NCBI GenBank assembly: GCA_015069695.1
Contig: JADCRZ010000011.1
Span: forward strand, 62,001 to 126,000
From: Williamsia sp.
GTDB lineage: Bacteria; Bacteroidota; Bacteroidia; Chitinophagales; Chitinophagaceae
Length of the DNA stretch: 64,000 bases
Reading direction: 5' to 3'
Position 1 is the first letter of the stretch. Every line of letters starts with the position of its first letter. Positions 8,971 through 19,095 of the stretch are shown one piece after another. The notes under the pieces are model-generated. The model did no database searches and had not been told where the DNA came from. It saw only the letters and a list, made by a program, of their open reading frames with translations. A program made the translations under genes and the position numbers.

Positions 8971-9009
8971 TTAACCTGGAACAGGGTTTAGCTGCGTGAT
9001 GCGGATCTA

Positions 9010-9855
9010 CTATCTTGGAGCAAGGGCCACATCTCTTACGGCTACCGGCCAGATGGCGCCAGCGGGCTGGGTAGCAGGGAAGTGGAAGCCTTTGTTGGAG
9101 CCTCTTACAAAATTATCCGGTGCGTAGTAATAGAGCGGCCAGCCTTTATAGGTCAGTTGCTTTCTGCCGTTGTAATTGATGACAACAAACAGTGATTTGT
9201 CCAGTGTGGAAGGTACTGTTATGTTATCTGTTTCGTAAATAGGAAAGTTTACATTGCCATTGCTTTTGTTGATAAAGGCACTGTCTCTTACAAACGTGTA
9301 AAGGGTATTGCCTTTTGCATCAGTGAAATAACTGGTGCGGCCTACACCGGGCGTGTAGTTGGCCAGAAAATTAGCACCGGCAGCATCAGTGAGTTGAAAA
9401 TTGGCGATCATGAGCGAATAGGTGGGCTTTGCAACAAACCAGATATTTCCGATGCCTTCACCCTGCGGATCTCCTGCGGGCTCCAGTACGCCTCCCGGAA
9501 TATGGCGGTACAGCGGCCATCCTTTATACGTTGTTTGATAACCGGCTGAGCTGGGATTGATCGTGCCAAAATCAGCTTTGGACAAGCCTTCGCCGTAGGT
9601 GGCCGTGGCGGAATCTATATAAAATTTTTGCCAGTTAAGGGCGCAGTTGCCGGTGCAGGATGATACGCCGTCTGCATCATTGGAAAAATAATACAGGGCA
9701 TAGCCGTCTTTGTCTACCAGGCGCTGCCCGAGTGAATTGGTTGAGTCGAGGCGGACGTCTGCTACCGCAGCGGGGGTTACCACATCCTGTGTACAGGACG
9801 TCATGAAAATGACCAGCAAGCCAAAGAGCGTTAGAGAAGCAACGTTTTTTCTCAT
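9010..9855 (-). CDS. lipoprotein with repeated Lipoprotein_15 (COG4315) modules
   Basis: The protein has 281 residues from the ATG at 9855 (MRKNVASLTLFG); a TTG further out would add ten non-signal residues. The leader ends IFMTSC, a lipobox. The mature part carries the COG4315 pattern: LVDKDGYALYYFSND with SCTGNCALNW, then YKGWPLYRH, then FTDAKGNTLYTFVRD, and finally YKGWPLYYYAPD. These are alternating copies of the strand-pair module, so the protein is probably a double-domain version. The molecular role of this family is not established; it is found in secreted and cell-envelope proteins. Confidence 0.82.
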   Translation of the reverse strand: MRKNVASLTLFGLLVIFMTSCTQDVVTPAAVADVRLDSTNSLGQRLVDKDGYALYYFSNDADGVSSCTGNCALNWQKFYIDSATATYGEGLSKADFGTINPSSAGYQTTYKGWPLYRHIPGGVLEPAGDPQGEGIGNIWFVAKPTYSLMIANFQLTDAAGANFLANYTPGVGRTSYFTDAKGNTLYTFVRDSAFINKSNGNVNFPIYETDNITVPSTLDKSLFVVINYNGRKQLTYKGWPLYYYAPDNFVRGSNKGFHFPATQPAGAIWPVAVRDVALAPR

Positions 9856-10400
9856 AAAGATTAATTTAGGGAATGATGAAAGCATGTTTTTAAAGTAAAT
9901 CGTTTTGATATTTAGAGATACAAGGCCGTCTTCAAGGAAATACGGATTGTTTTGGAATTAGGTTGCCTCATAGGATGCCGGAGCAGCGGGACGATTTCTC
10001 CCACAACAGCCTGTTGTAAGTCCTGGCAGTTCTGTAATCAAAAAGAGGGCAGAAGCAAGTGTCTGCTCACCATCTATTTTGTGGAAATTTAGGAAAAAAA
10101 CAGGATTTCGGGTCTTACTTGGCTCTATTTCAGGCTGCTTTCCCCGGTAAATGTTAAAATTTTGTTTTTTCTTTTTTGTGTATACATTTGTATCGGTTAT
10201 TTGTCCCATTCGATTTCCCGCGCTTGTATAAACAGTGCCTTTTGAAGTTTGATAGAGAAGAGTACCGGGAGACCATCTTTTTATACCTTCCTTGCACAGG
10301 AGAAAACATCTTTCCTAAAAGCAGTTAGGTCATTCAAAGATCAGCCAGCAGATTTAATCCATTATTCGATCGATACTTATTACTAAAACCAACTGCCATC
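9856..10400. other. intergenic region between divergent genes
   Basis: This 545-base stretch lies between the COG4315 lipoprotein (minus) and SusC (plus). An 83-codon frame on the minus strand (9958-10209) has no signal or family pattern and is not counted as a gene. The region holds the susC promoter at 10161-10190 and then a roughly 200-base leader before the ATG at 10401, in which I see no strong hairpin. Confidence 0.6.
10161..10190 (+). promoter_or_regulatory. promoter of the SusC/SusD operon
   Basis: TTTG at 10161-10164, an 18-base spacer and TACATTTG at 10183-10190 match the Bacteroidota consensus TTTG-N17-23-TAnnTTTG exactly. Transcription would start near 10197, leaving about 200 bases of untranslated leader. 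Confidence 0.65.
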
Positions 10401-13400
10401 ATGAGAAAACAACTCGCGGCTTCCCCCCTGTGGAACTTCGTTTTTTCTTCTTCTCCGTTTGCGTCTCTTTTAAAAAACACCCTTCTGCTGCTGTTGATCG
10501 TATTTGCCTTGCCGGTAGCAGCCCAGCAGAAGATACGGGTCTCCGGTACCGTAAAGGACGACAAAGGTGTTCCTGTACCCAACGCCAGTGTAACGGTAGC
10601 CGGCTCCAAGGTAGGCGTAACCACCAATGAGCTGGGTGTGTTTGCGATTGATGTGCCCAGTGAAAAATCGGTGCTGCGTATTTCTTCTGCCGGCCTGCAG
10701 TCGCAGGATATCCAGGTGGGCAGCAAAACCGAATTGAACGTCAATCTGCTGGTAGCCACCAACCAGCTCAACGAAGTGGTCGTTGTAGGATACGGCCAGC
10801 AGAAAAAAGCCACGCTCACCGGTTCGGTGGCTACAGTAAAAGGCGCTGAACTGGAAAAAACGCCCGCGGTGAATTTGTCCAATTCCCTGGTGGGCCGTTT
10901 GCCGGGTATCAGTGCTGTTCAGTCATCAGGCGAGCCCGGCTACGATGGTTCCAATATCCGGATCCGTGGTACAAACACCTTTGGGAATACCTCTGCCCTG
11001 ATTGTAGTGGATGGCGTGCCTGATATTGCAGGCGGACTGGAAAGGTTGAACCCGGCGGATATAGAAAGCATGTCTGTTTTGAAAGATGCTTCCGCCGCTA
11101 TCTATGGCGCAAGGGCAGCCAACGGGGTCATCCTGGTTACGACCAAGCATGGCAGGAGCGGCAAGCCCCAGCTCTCTTATACCTTCAACCACGGCTGGGC
11201 ACAACCGACCCGCATTCCCAAAATGGCCAACGCGCTGGAATACATCCAGATGAACAATGAAACAACCATTTTTGATGGCATCCCCTCCGGTGAATGGGAA
11301 GCTGCCCTGGCGGCTTTCAACACCACCGGAAGCTATAAAACAGCTGCCGGCAATGTATTCCGCGCTCCCTTTCAACCTGCCGACGTACAGAAATACAAAG
11401 ACGGCAGCGACCCCTGGGGCCATCCGAATACAGACTGGTTCAAAACCACGCTGAAAACCTGGTCGCCGCAAGAACAGCACTCCCTGCAGGTAAAAGGAGG
11501 CAGTGAAACCGTGAAATACCTGGCTTCGCTGGGATACCAAAACCAGGATGGCTACTACAAAAATTCCGCTACGGGTTATAAACAATATGATATGCGCATC
11601 AACCTCGATGCGAATGTGAACAAATACATCACCACGAGTATCGGCCTGACGGCCCGCGAAGAAAACCGTCATTTTCCCACGCAATCAGCAGGATCTATTT
11701 TCAGAATGCTGATGCGGGGAAGACCGACCGATCCGGAAGTATGGCCCAACGGATTGCCGGGACCAGACATTGAAAATGGCCAGAACCCTATTGTGATCAC
11801 CACCAACCAAACCGGTTATGATGATGACAAAAGAGATTACTTCCAGGTAAACGGCAAGGTTGAGTTCCTGATCCCTGGCGTTCCCGGATTAAAACTGACC
11901 GGTACGGCTACCGTCGACAAAGAGATCAGGCGTACAAAAACCTGGCAAACGCCCTGGTATCTTTATTTCTGGGATCACAGCACCTACGAGGCGGATGGCA
12001 AAACACCCAAACTTACGAGAAATCTCCGTTCCACCTTTACAACCCCGCAGCTGGGCGAAGCAGATTACAACTACCTCAATATCCTGACCTCCGGATTCAT
12101 CAACTACGACCGGAAAATAGGTGCGCATTCTTTTAATGTACTGGCTGCCGTTACCAAGGAAACTGACAAAGAAGATGATTTCAACGCCTACCGGACCAAC
12201 TTTATCTCTCCCGCCCTTTCGCAATTGTTTGCGGGCGGCACGCTCGGACAGCAGGTTGGCGGACAAGGTTACAACCGGGCCCGCTTGAGTTATTTTGGCC
12301 GCGTGAACTACAATTACAAAGAAAAATACCTGCTGGAATTTCTGTGGCGTGATGATGGCTCTTACCTGTTTCCGCAAGGACACCGCTTTGGATTTTTCCC
12401 GGGTATTCTCGGCGGGTGGCGTATATCTGACGAAGACTTTTTCAAGGGCATCGACAAGGTGGTGAGTTCCCTGAAGATCAGGGCATCTTATGGCAAGCTG
12501 GGCAACGACCAGGTGTACTACAACAATGTACTCCAGGAATACCAGTTTCTTTCCAGCTACGGTTTCAGCAATTATACCATCAACAACGCAGCCTACAAAA
12601 CCCTGTACGAACGCGTGGTGCCCAATCCCAACTTTACCTGGGAAGTGGCCAACAATACGGATATTGGACTGGAAGGAACCCTGCTGGACAACAGGATCAA
12701 TTTCGAGTTTGATTGGTTCTACAACCAGCGCGACCGCATCCTGTGGCAAAAGCTGGGGTCCACACCGCAAAGTTCCGGCATCGCCAACCTGCTGCCGCCA
12801 ACAAATATCGGCAAGTCGGAAAACAGGGGATATGAATTTACCGTCGGCTACTCAGGAAACAGCTCCGCCTTCCGTTATTCCATCAGCGTGAACGGAGGGT
12901 ATGCGAAAAACAAGATCTTATTCCAGGATGAACCGCCGGGCGCACCGGCCTGGCAAAGGGCTACAGGCCATCCTTTCAGCTCTGGTGGCGGGGGCGCTTT
13001 TCTGCCCTATGTGTACGATGGCGTATTCCTGAATCAAAAAGAAATCGATGCCAACTCTATCGACTACAAAGGACTTACACCGGCGCTGAAACCGGGCGAT
13101 ATGAAGTTTAAGGACATCAACAACGATAAAAAAATTGACGGGAACGACCGGATCAGGCTCGACAAAACCTCCGAACCTACTTTCACCGGGGGCGTCAACC
13201 TCAATGCCGGTTACAAAGATTTTGACCTGTCTATCTTGTTCCAGGGTGCAACAGGCGGCCTGCTCTATATCGGCACCGAATCAGGTGATATCGGCAATTA
13301 CCTGAAATACTCTTACGACAATCAATGGAGAATAGACAAGCCCAGCAGCGTAGATCCCCGTGTTGCAAACAGGGGCAATACTTACTACACCGGCAACAAC

Positions 13401-13637
13401 ACGTACTATCTGCGCAACAGCAATTACCTGCGTTTAAAGAACATAGAACTGGGATATAACCTCCCGGCAGGTCTGGGCAAAAGAACTGGCATCAATGCTT
13501 TGCGCGTGTATGCCAATGCGCTGAATGTTTTAACCTTTGATAAGATGAAAGTTTACGATCCTGAATCTACGAGCGGCAACGGCCAGTATTATCCACAAGC
13601 AAAAATCCTCAACGTAGGAGCTAGGGTCACTTTTTAA
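10401..13637 (+). CDS. SusC/RagA-type TonB-linked outer membrane transporter
   Basis: The protein has 1078 residues. An extended leader with a hydrophobic stretch (about 25-41, LLLLLIVFALPVAAQQ) is followed by a carboxypeptidase-regulatory-like beta domain (about 45-120), a plug domain (about 130-260; LNEVVVVGYGQQKKATLTGS, IRIRGTNTF, ASAAIYGARAANGVILVTTK) and a 22-strand-type barrel that ends in an aromatic residue (VTF). SusC proteins import oligomers together with a SusD lipoprotein, powered by TonB. There is no N-terminal STN domain, so no direct anti-sigma signalling is expected. The SusD gene starts 9 bases later. The substrate is unknown; the downstream haloperoxidase and VCBS genes are not glycanases. 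Confidence 0.95.
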   Translation: MRKQLAASPLWNFVFSSSPFASLLKNTLLLLLIVFALPVAAQQKIRVSGTVKDDKGVPVPNASVTVAGSKVGVTTNELGVFAIDVPSEKSVLRISSAGLQSQDIQVGSKTELNVNLLVATNQLNEVVVVGYGQQKKATLTGSVATVKGAELEKTPAVNLSNSLVGRLPGISAVQSSGEPGYDGSNIRIRGTNTFGNTSALIVVDGVPDIAGGLERLNPADIESMSVLKDASAAIYGARAANGVILVTTKHGRSGKPQLSYTFNHGWAQPTRIPKMANALEYIQMNNETTIFDGIPSGEWEAALAAFNTTGSYKTAAGNVFRAPFQPADVQKYKDGSDPWGHPNTDWFKTTLKTWSPQEQHSLQVKGGSETVKYLASLGYQNQDGYYKNSATGYKQYDMRINLDANVNKYITTSIGLTAREENRHFPTQSAGSIFRMLMRGRPTDPEVWPNGLPGPDIENGQNPIVITTNQTGYDDDKRDYFQVNGKVEFLIPGVPGLKLTGTATVDKEIRRTKTWQTPWYLYFWDHSTYEADGKTPKLTRNLRSTFTTPQLGEADYNYLNILTSGFINYDRKIGAHSFNVLAAVTKETDKEDDFNAYRTNFISPALSQLFAGGTLGQQVGGQGYNRARLSYFGRVNYNYKEKYLLEFLWRDDGSYLFPQGHRFGFFPGILGGWRISDEDFFKGIDKVVSSLKIRASYGKLGNDQVYYNNVLQEYQFLSSYGFSNYTINNAAYKTLYERVVPNPNFTWEVANNTDIGLEGTLLDNRINFEFDWFYNQRDRILWQKLGSTPQSSGIANLLPPTNIGKSENRGYEFTVGYSGNSSAFRYSISVNGGYAKNKILFQDEPPGAPAWQRATGHPFSSGGGGAFLPYVYDGVFLNQKEIDANSIDYKGLTPALKPGDMKFKDINNDKKIDGNDRIRLDKTSEPTFTGGVNLNAGYKDFDLSILFQGATGGLLYIGTESGDIGNYLKYSYDNQWRIDKPSSVDPRVANRGNTYYTGNNTYYLRNSNYLRLKNIELGYNLPAGLGKRTGINALRVYANALNVLTFDKMKVYDPESTSGNGQYYPQAKILNVGARVTF

Positions 13638-13646
13638 TCTACTGCC

Positions 13647-15524
13647 ATGAAAAAACAAACCATTTGTAATCTGTGCATCCTCGCCGGACTGGTGCTTGTG
13701 GGTGCCTGCAAAAGAGATTTCCTGAATACTGTTCCGCTCACCTCTATCTCCTCCGCTGTAACCTGGACCGATGCCTCCCTGTCGGAAGCATTCGTGACAA
13801 ATATTTACAACGGATTGGGAAATGGTGGATGGTACGAACAACAACTGGCATCCTTAAGCGACGAAGCCGTGTTTGTACATCCCGGCCGCAACATCAATGT
13901 CGTCAACGAAGGAACACTTACGCCCTCCAACCTGGGCTGGATAGACGCTACATATGAATGGGCGAATATGTATAGCTATATCCGTTCATGTAACCTGGCG
14001 CTGGAAAATTTAAAGACAGCCACCTTCAACGACCCTGTTATCAATGCACGGCTGCAGGGTGAAGCCCGTTTTTTGCGGGCCTATTATTACCAGCAGCTGC
14101 TCCGGTATTATGGCGCGGTTCCCCTGGTAAGCCGTTCCTACGGATTGAACCAGAATTATTCCATTGCAAGAAATACCTATGAAGAATGTGTGAACTTTAT
14201 CGTGAACGATTGCGACAGCGCGGCTTTGCTGCTGGGTGGTAAAACCCTTGCAAACGGGCGGGCAACACAACTCTCGGCGATCGCCTTAAAGTCCAGGGTG
14301 CTTTTGTATGCAGCCAGCGACCTGCATGATGTTCCTACGGCCAAGGCCAAGTCGGCCACCATCAGCGGTTTTGCAAAGCCTGAATTGCTCGGCTATGTTT
14401 CCGGAGACAGGGCAGCCCGCTGGAAAACAGCGCAAACCGCCGCCAAAGCGGTATTGGATGCAACCAGCGGTTATATGCTGAACTTAACCGCCCCGTTGTC
14501 GTCAACAGCTGCTACGCAGGCTTATCTGTCTATCGCGATGGGCGGCGCCAGCAAAGCCCCCGGTATGGATGCAGCCGCCGCCAGCGAACTACTGTTCAAG
14601 CGCCAGTTCTCCCCGGATCTGTACACGGGAGGCCCGGGTACGGATGCCACTTCTGTAGGCCTCGACAATGGCCCGAATGGTTATCACAACTGGGCTGGCA
14701 ACGTACCCATCCAGCAGCTGGTAGATGATTATGAAATGATGGATGGAAGCAAGTTCAGCTGGTCTGATCCCGCCAAAGCCGCCGCACCGTATGTAAACCG
14801 CGATCCCCGTTTTTACGCTTCTATCTTGTACGACGGCGCCAACTGGAAACCGAGAGAAAAAATCTCCGGGAATGTAGACCCGGCAAACCAGATCCAATCC
14901 GGGTCGTATGAATCTGCCCCCGGCAAACTGATCGCCGGTCTGGACACAAGGCAAAGCTCTATTGAAAACTGGAACGCGTCCTGGTCAGGTTATTACATGC
15001 GTAAATTTATTGATCCTGATCCGGCTGTAGTAGATAACAACACAAGGCAGTATATACCGTATCCTTTTCTGCGCTATACCGAAGCCGTGCTGAATTACGT
15101 AGAAGCATCTATTGAGCTGGGCCAGGATGATGTGGCAAGAACCTGGTTGAATAAGATCAGGTTCCGTTCAGGCATGCCTGCCATTACTTTATCAGGTGAT
15201 GCGCTCAGGCAGGAGTACAGAAATGAACGAAGGGTTGAAATGGTTTTTGAAGAACAGCGCTACCATGATGCAAGAAGGTGGATGATCGCAACAGAAACCC
15301 TGGGACGCAAACTGCAGTTCATCAACGTAACCGGTACGCTTAAAGCTGGTGCAACAGCCCCTGTTCCCTACCGCCACGATGAATCTGTTTACAAGTACAA
15401 TTATATAACCTACTTTGATAATTCACTGGAAAATCGAACCTGGATAGATAAGATGTACTTCAGGCCCATCAGCCGCGACGAGGTAAACAAAAATGCCAAA
15501 CTTGTCCAGAACCCGGGTTATTGA
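13647..15524 (+). CDS. SusD/RagB-type substrate-binding lipoprotein
   Basis: The protein has 625 residues. The leader ends LVGAC with Cys21 lipidated, followed by KRDFLNTVP, the usual start of SusD mature chains. TPR-rich SusD features follow: WANMYSYIRSCNLALENL, ARFLRAYYYQQLLRYYGAVPLV, and the C-terminal YRNERRVEMVFEEQRYHDARRW. It works on the cell surface as the lid of the SusC barrel. A 12-base-pair hairpin lies about 120 bases downstream, before the VCBS gene. Confidence 0.95.
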   Translation: MKKQTICNLCILAGLVLVGACKRDFLNTVPLTSISSAVTWTDASLSEAFVTNIYNGLGNGGWYEQQLASLSDEAVFVHPGRNINVVNEGTLTPSNLGWIDATYEWANMYSYIRSCNLALENLKTATFNDPVINARLQGEARFLRAYYYQQLLRYYGAVPLVSRSYGLNQNYSIARNTYEECVNFIVNDCDSAALLLGGKTLANGRATQLSAIALKSRVLLYAASDLHDVPTAKAKSATISGFAKPELLGYVSGDRAARWKTAQTAAKAVLDATSGYMLNLTAPLSSTAATQAYLSIAMGGASKAPGMDAAAASELLFKRQFSPDLYTGGPGTDATSVGLDNGPNGYHNWAGNVPIQQLVDDYEMMDGSKFSWSDPAKAAAPYVNRDPRFYASILYDGANWKPREKISGNVDPANQIQSGSYESAPGKLIAGLDTRQSSIENWNASWSGYYMRKFIDPDPAVVDNNTRQYIPYPFLRYTEAVLNYVEASIELGQDDVARTWLNKIRFRSGMPAITLSGDALRQEYRNERRVEMVFEEQRYHDARRWMIATETLGRKLQFINVTGTLKAGATAPVPYRHDESVYKYNYITYFDNSLENRTWIDKMYFRPISRDEVNKNAKLVQNPGY

Positions 15525-15642
15525 TCTGTGCGTGAAAGGAATCTTGATTGGCTGAAGCCTGGTATTGTGATAGGTTGGTCCGGTCTGTTCCGGGCGTTGT
15601 TTCACAACATAGATTTGTTTGCATACTACAATGGATATTACA

Positions 15643-15671
15643 CTATGCCAGTATACACCATACTGGCATAG
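15643..15671 (+). terminator. terminator or attenuator after SusD
   Basis: CTATGCCAGTAT and ATACTGGCATAG form a perfect 12-base-pair stem with a 5-base loop, followed by GTATTTTTAAG. It ends 28 bases before the TTG start of the VCBS gene, so it may end SusCD transcription or dampen read-through into the next genes. Confidence 0.55.
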
Positions 15672-15699
15672 GTATTTTTAAGCCAGCTAAACCATTTAT

Positions 15700-18600
15700 T
15701 TGAAACGTTCTTATTTGTATATTCTTGGACTTGCCGTTTTATGGCTGAATGGTTGCAGCCATGAAAACGCGGTCTCATCTGCAGGAGATCACTTGTTTAC
15801 TTTGTTGCCGGCAGACAGCACCGGCATCCTTTTCAACAACCAGCTCACCGAAAGCCTGAACACCAACGTGCTCATGTACGAATATTTTTACAATGGCGGT
15901 GGTGTAGCGATTGCTGACCTGAACGGCGACGGGCTGCAGGATATTTACTTCACCGCAAACATGGGCGACAACAAGCTTTACCTCAACCGGGGCGGGATGC
16001 GGTTTGAAGAGGTTGCAGCAAGCGCCGGGGTGCAAGGGCGGCCGGGCCCCTGGAAAACAGGCGTCACCATCGCAGACGTAAATGGCGATGGCAAACCGGA
16101 TATTTTTCTCAGCTACTCGGGCAAAGTACGGGGCAGCAGCAGGATCAGCCAGTTGTTTATCAACGACGGACAGGCTGCTACAGGCATTCCGCATTTCAGC
16201 GAGCAGGCCGCCCGGTATGGACTTGCAGATTCCACTTACAATACTCAGGCTTTCTTTTTTGATTATGACCGCGACGGCGATCTGGATATGTTTTCCCTCA
16301 ACCACAATCCCAACAACCTGCCGGTGCTTGATGAAGCCAGTACGGCCGCATTGCTGAAGCAGCGTGATCCTTCTATCGGTGTCAAGCTGTTCAAGAATAC
16401 GGACAACCACTTCACCGATATAACCGGAGCGGCCGGACTGAGCAGCTCTGTACTTACCTATGGTTTGGGCGCAGGCATTGCAGACATCAACGGCGATGGC
16501 TGGCAAGACATCTATGTCACCAACGACTACAACGTGCCTGATTTCTTGTATATCAACAATGGGAACGGCACATTCACGGACCGGCTGCAAGCCTGTATGG
16601 GACATACTTCCAGGTCATCCATGGGCAATGATGTGGCCGACATCAACAATGATGGCCTGCCTGATATTTTTGTGCTGGACATGCTGCCGGCAGACAATAA
16701 GCGGCAGAAATCCCTCTTTTCATCAGATAACTATGAGAAGTTTGATGTTGCGGTCCGGTCAGGATTTTATTACCAGTACATGCGCAATACCCTGCAGCTG
16801 AACAATGGCGATGGAACCTTCAGCGAAATGGGCCAGCTCGCGGGGATTTCCAATACAGACTGGAGCTGGGCCCCCCTGTTTGCAGATTATGACAACGATG
16901 GCAGGAAAGACCTGTATGTCACCAACGGTTATACCCGCGATTATACCAACATGGATTTTTTGAAGTACATGAATGATTATGTAAAAAGCAAGGGACGGTT
17001 AAAACGCGAAGATGTACTGGAGATCCTGCAGCAAATGCCTGCGTCCAATGTATCAAACTATGTCTTTAAAAACGGCGGTGATCTTACCTTTGCCGATTCC
17101 AGCACACAGTGGGGCATCAGCATGCCCTCCAACAGCAACGGTGCCGCCTATGCGGATCTGGACAACGATGGCGACCTTGACCTGGTTGTAAACAATATCA
17201 ATCTGCCGGCCTTTGTTTACCGCAATGAAGCCAACAGGCTCAGGCCGCAAAATCATTTTATCAATATCAAATTGGAAGGCGCCGCCGGAAATACAGCCGG
17301 CATCGGCGCCCGGGTATTTGTCTATACAAAGGAAGATCAACAATACCTGGAGCAGATGCCTTCCAGGGGCTTTCAGTCCACCGTTTCGCCCATCCTGCAT
17401 GCCGGACTTGGAAAATGGGACATGATCGACTCCCTGCGCGTCAGCTGGCTGGATGGAAAGTCGCAAATACTTACGCATGTAAAAGCCGGTCAGTTGCTGA
17501 CCCTGCGGGAAGCAGATGCCGGCACAAACAGCGCCCAGCCTGGTAAACAGCCTCCTCCGCCTGCTTTCCATGAAGTGCCCTCGCCCATTCCATACCGGCA
17601 TGCCTCAAATGACATCAATGATTTTAAAAGGCAGCCCTTGCTGGTAAATCCCCTGTCTTTTTCAGGTCCCTGCCTGGCAGAAGGAGACATCAATGGAGAT
17701 GGCTTGGAAGATATCTACGCAGGGGGGGGAAGCGGGCAGCCAGGCAGCCTGTATGTGCAGCAAAAAGGAGGTGGGTTCATTGTAAAAAAGGAAGCTGCTT
17801 TCCTTGCTGACAAAAGTTGTGAAGATGCCGACGCTGTATTTTTTGATGCCAACGGTGATGGCTCACCTGACCTGTATGTGGTAAGCGGCGGTTATCACAA
17901 TTATGCGCCGCAGGATAGCTCCCTGCAGGACAGGTTGTACATCAATGATGGCAAGGGCAATTTCTGCAAAGCAGCCGGCTCACTGCCTGCCATGCTGGTA
18001 AGCAAAAGCTGCGCACGGGTGGCAGATGTAAACGGTGATGGCTACCCGGATCTTTTTGTAGGAGGCCGCAGCATACCCGGCGAATACCCGCTCACACCCA
18101 AAAGCTGGCTCCTGGTCAACGATGGCAAAGGGCATTTCACAGACAGGATCACCCGGCTTGCCCCCCAGCTGGAAATAGCCGGCATGATAACAGATGCCGC
18201 CTGGACGGACCTCAACGAAGATGGAAAACCCGACCTGGTGGTAGCTGGTGAATGGATGCCCGTGGAGGTAATGATCAACCGGAATGGAAAGCTGGAAGAC
18301 AGGAGCAAAGATTACTTTGATAAGCAATACAGCGGGTGGTGGAACAAGCTGCTGCTGACGGATGTTAATGGCGATGGAAAACCGGACCTGGTGGCAGGCA
18401 ACACGGGTTTAAACACGCAATGCAGGGCCAGCGAACAGGAGCCGGCAGAAATGTATTACAAGGACTTTGATAACAACGGCTCGGTTGATCCCATCCTTTG
18501 TTTTTATATCCAGCACAAAAGTTATCCTTATGTAAGCCGCGATGAACTGCTTGATCAGATGAGCAGCATGCGCACCCGGTTTGCAGATTACAAGAGTTAT

Positions 18601-19026
18601 GCAGACGCCGGCATCAGACAGGTCTTTTCCGAAGATGAACTGAAGGGAGCCGGACACCTGCAGGCGACCTGTCTGAAAACAACCCTTTTTGAGCGGGGAA
18701 AAGACGGGAAATTCCATGAAGCCAGCCTGCCTGTGCAGGCTCAGTTTTCGCCCGTTTACAGCATCACTGCCCTGGATTATAATGGCGATGGCAAGCAGGA
18801 CCTGCTTCTTTGCGGCAACGAAAACAAAGCCCGGATCAAATTTGGAAAAAGCGATGCCAATTACGGTGTTTTGATGAAGGGGGATGGCAGGGGGCATTTT
18901 CAGTATGTCAGCCAGGCTGCTTCCGGTCTTCAGCTAAGGGGTGATGTGCGCAGCACAGTGCGTGTAAACAATACACTTATTTTCGGCATCAACGGTGCAG
19001 CGGCAAGTGCATACAAGCTGCAATAG
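15700..19026 (+). CDS. VCBS/FG-GAP repeat lipoprotein with ASPIC/UnbV domain (CRTAC1-like)
   Basis: The protein has 1108 residues and starts at TTG: a stop codon lies just upstream in frame and no ATG precedes the leader KRSYLYILGLAVLWLNGC, which ends in a lipobox. It has two beta-propeller parts with many Ca-binding DxNxDGxxD repeats (for example DLNGDGLQDIY, DVNGDGKPDIF), separated by an ASPIC/UnbV domain at about 520-605 (IGARVFVYTKEDQQ...VSWLDG). Such proteins sit next to SusCD and vanadium-haloperoxidase genes in other Bacteroidota as well, as I recall; here the haloperoxidase gene follows by 69 bases. The role is likely surface binding or presentation of a substrate, not catalysis. Confidence 0.88.
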   Translation: MKRSYLYILGLAVLWLNGCSHENAVSSAGDHLFTLLPADSTGILFNNQLTESLNTNVLMYEYFYNGGGVAIADLNGDGLQDIYFTANMGDNKLYLNRGGMRFEEVAASAGVQGRPGPWKTGVTIADVNGDGKPDIFLSYSGKVRGSSRISQLFINDGQAATGIPHFSEQAARYGLADSTYNTQAFFFDYDRDGDLDMFSLNHNPNNLPVLDEASTAALLKQRDPSIGVKLFKNTDNHFTDITGAAGLSSSVLTYGLGAGIADINGDGWQDIYVTNDYNVPDFLYINNGNGTFTDRLQACMGHTSRSSMGNDVADINNDGLPDIFVLDMLPADNKRQKSLFSSDNYEKFDVAVRSGFYYQYMRNTLQLNNGDGTFSEMGQLAGISNTDWSWAPLFADYDNDGRKDLYVTNGYTRDYTNMDFLKYMNDYVKSKGRLKREDVLEILQQMPASNVSNYVFKNGGDLTFADSSTQWGISMPSNSNGAAYADLDNDGDLDLVVNNINLPAFVYRNEANRLRPQNHFINIKLEGAAGNTAGIGARVFVYTKEDQQYLEQMPSRGFQSTVSPILHAGLGKWDMIDSLRVSWLDGKSQILTHVKAGQLLTLREADAGTNSAQPGKQPPPPAFHEVPSPIPYRHASNDINDFKRQPLLVNPLSFSGPCLAEGDINGDGLEDIYAGGGSGQPGSLYVQQKGGGFIVKKEAAFLADKSCEDADAVFFDANGDGSPDLYVVSGGYHNYAPQDSSLQDRLYINDGKGNFCKAAGSLPAMLVSKSCARVADVNGDGYPDLFVGGRSIPGEYPLTPKSWLLVNDGKGHFTDRITRLAPQLEIAGMITDAAWTDLNEDGKPDLVVAGEWMPVEVMINRNGKLEDRSKDYFDKQYSGWWNKLLLTDVNGDGKPDLVAGNTGLNTQCRASEQEPAEMYYKDFDNNGSVDPILCFYIQHKSYPYVSRDELLDQMSSMRTRFADYKSYADAGIRQVFSEDELKGAGHLQATCLKTTLFERGKDGKFHEASLPVQAQFSPVYSITALDYNGDGKQDLLLCGNENKARIKFGKSDANYGVLMKGDGRGHFQYVSQAASGLQLRGDVRSTVRVNNTLIFGINGAAASAYKLQ

Positions 19027-19095
19027 ATAACCCGCCCGGCCGCTTGAACCTGGTAACCATTTACCCGTGCATTGTATTAAATTTCTGTTTTGATC

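Noticed and set aside
9958..10209. 83-codon minus-strand frame
   Set aside because: It has no leader, no family pattern and overlaps the susC promoter region.
11889..12770. 293-codon antisense frame in SusC
   Set aside because: It is a shadow of a well-supported gene, with no family pattern.
15775..16605. 276-codon antisense frame in the VCBS gene
   Set aside because: It mirrors the D/N/G-rich repeats on the other strand.
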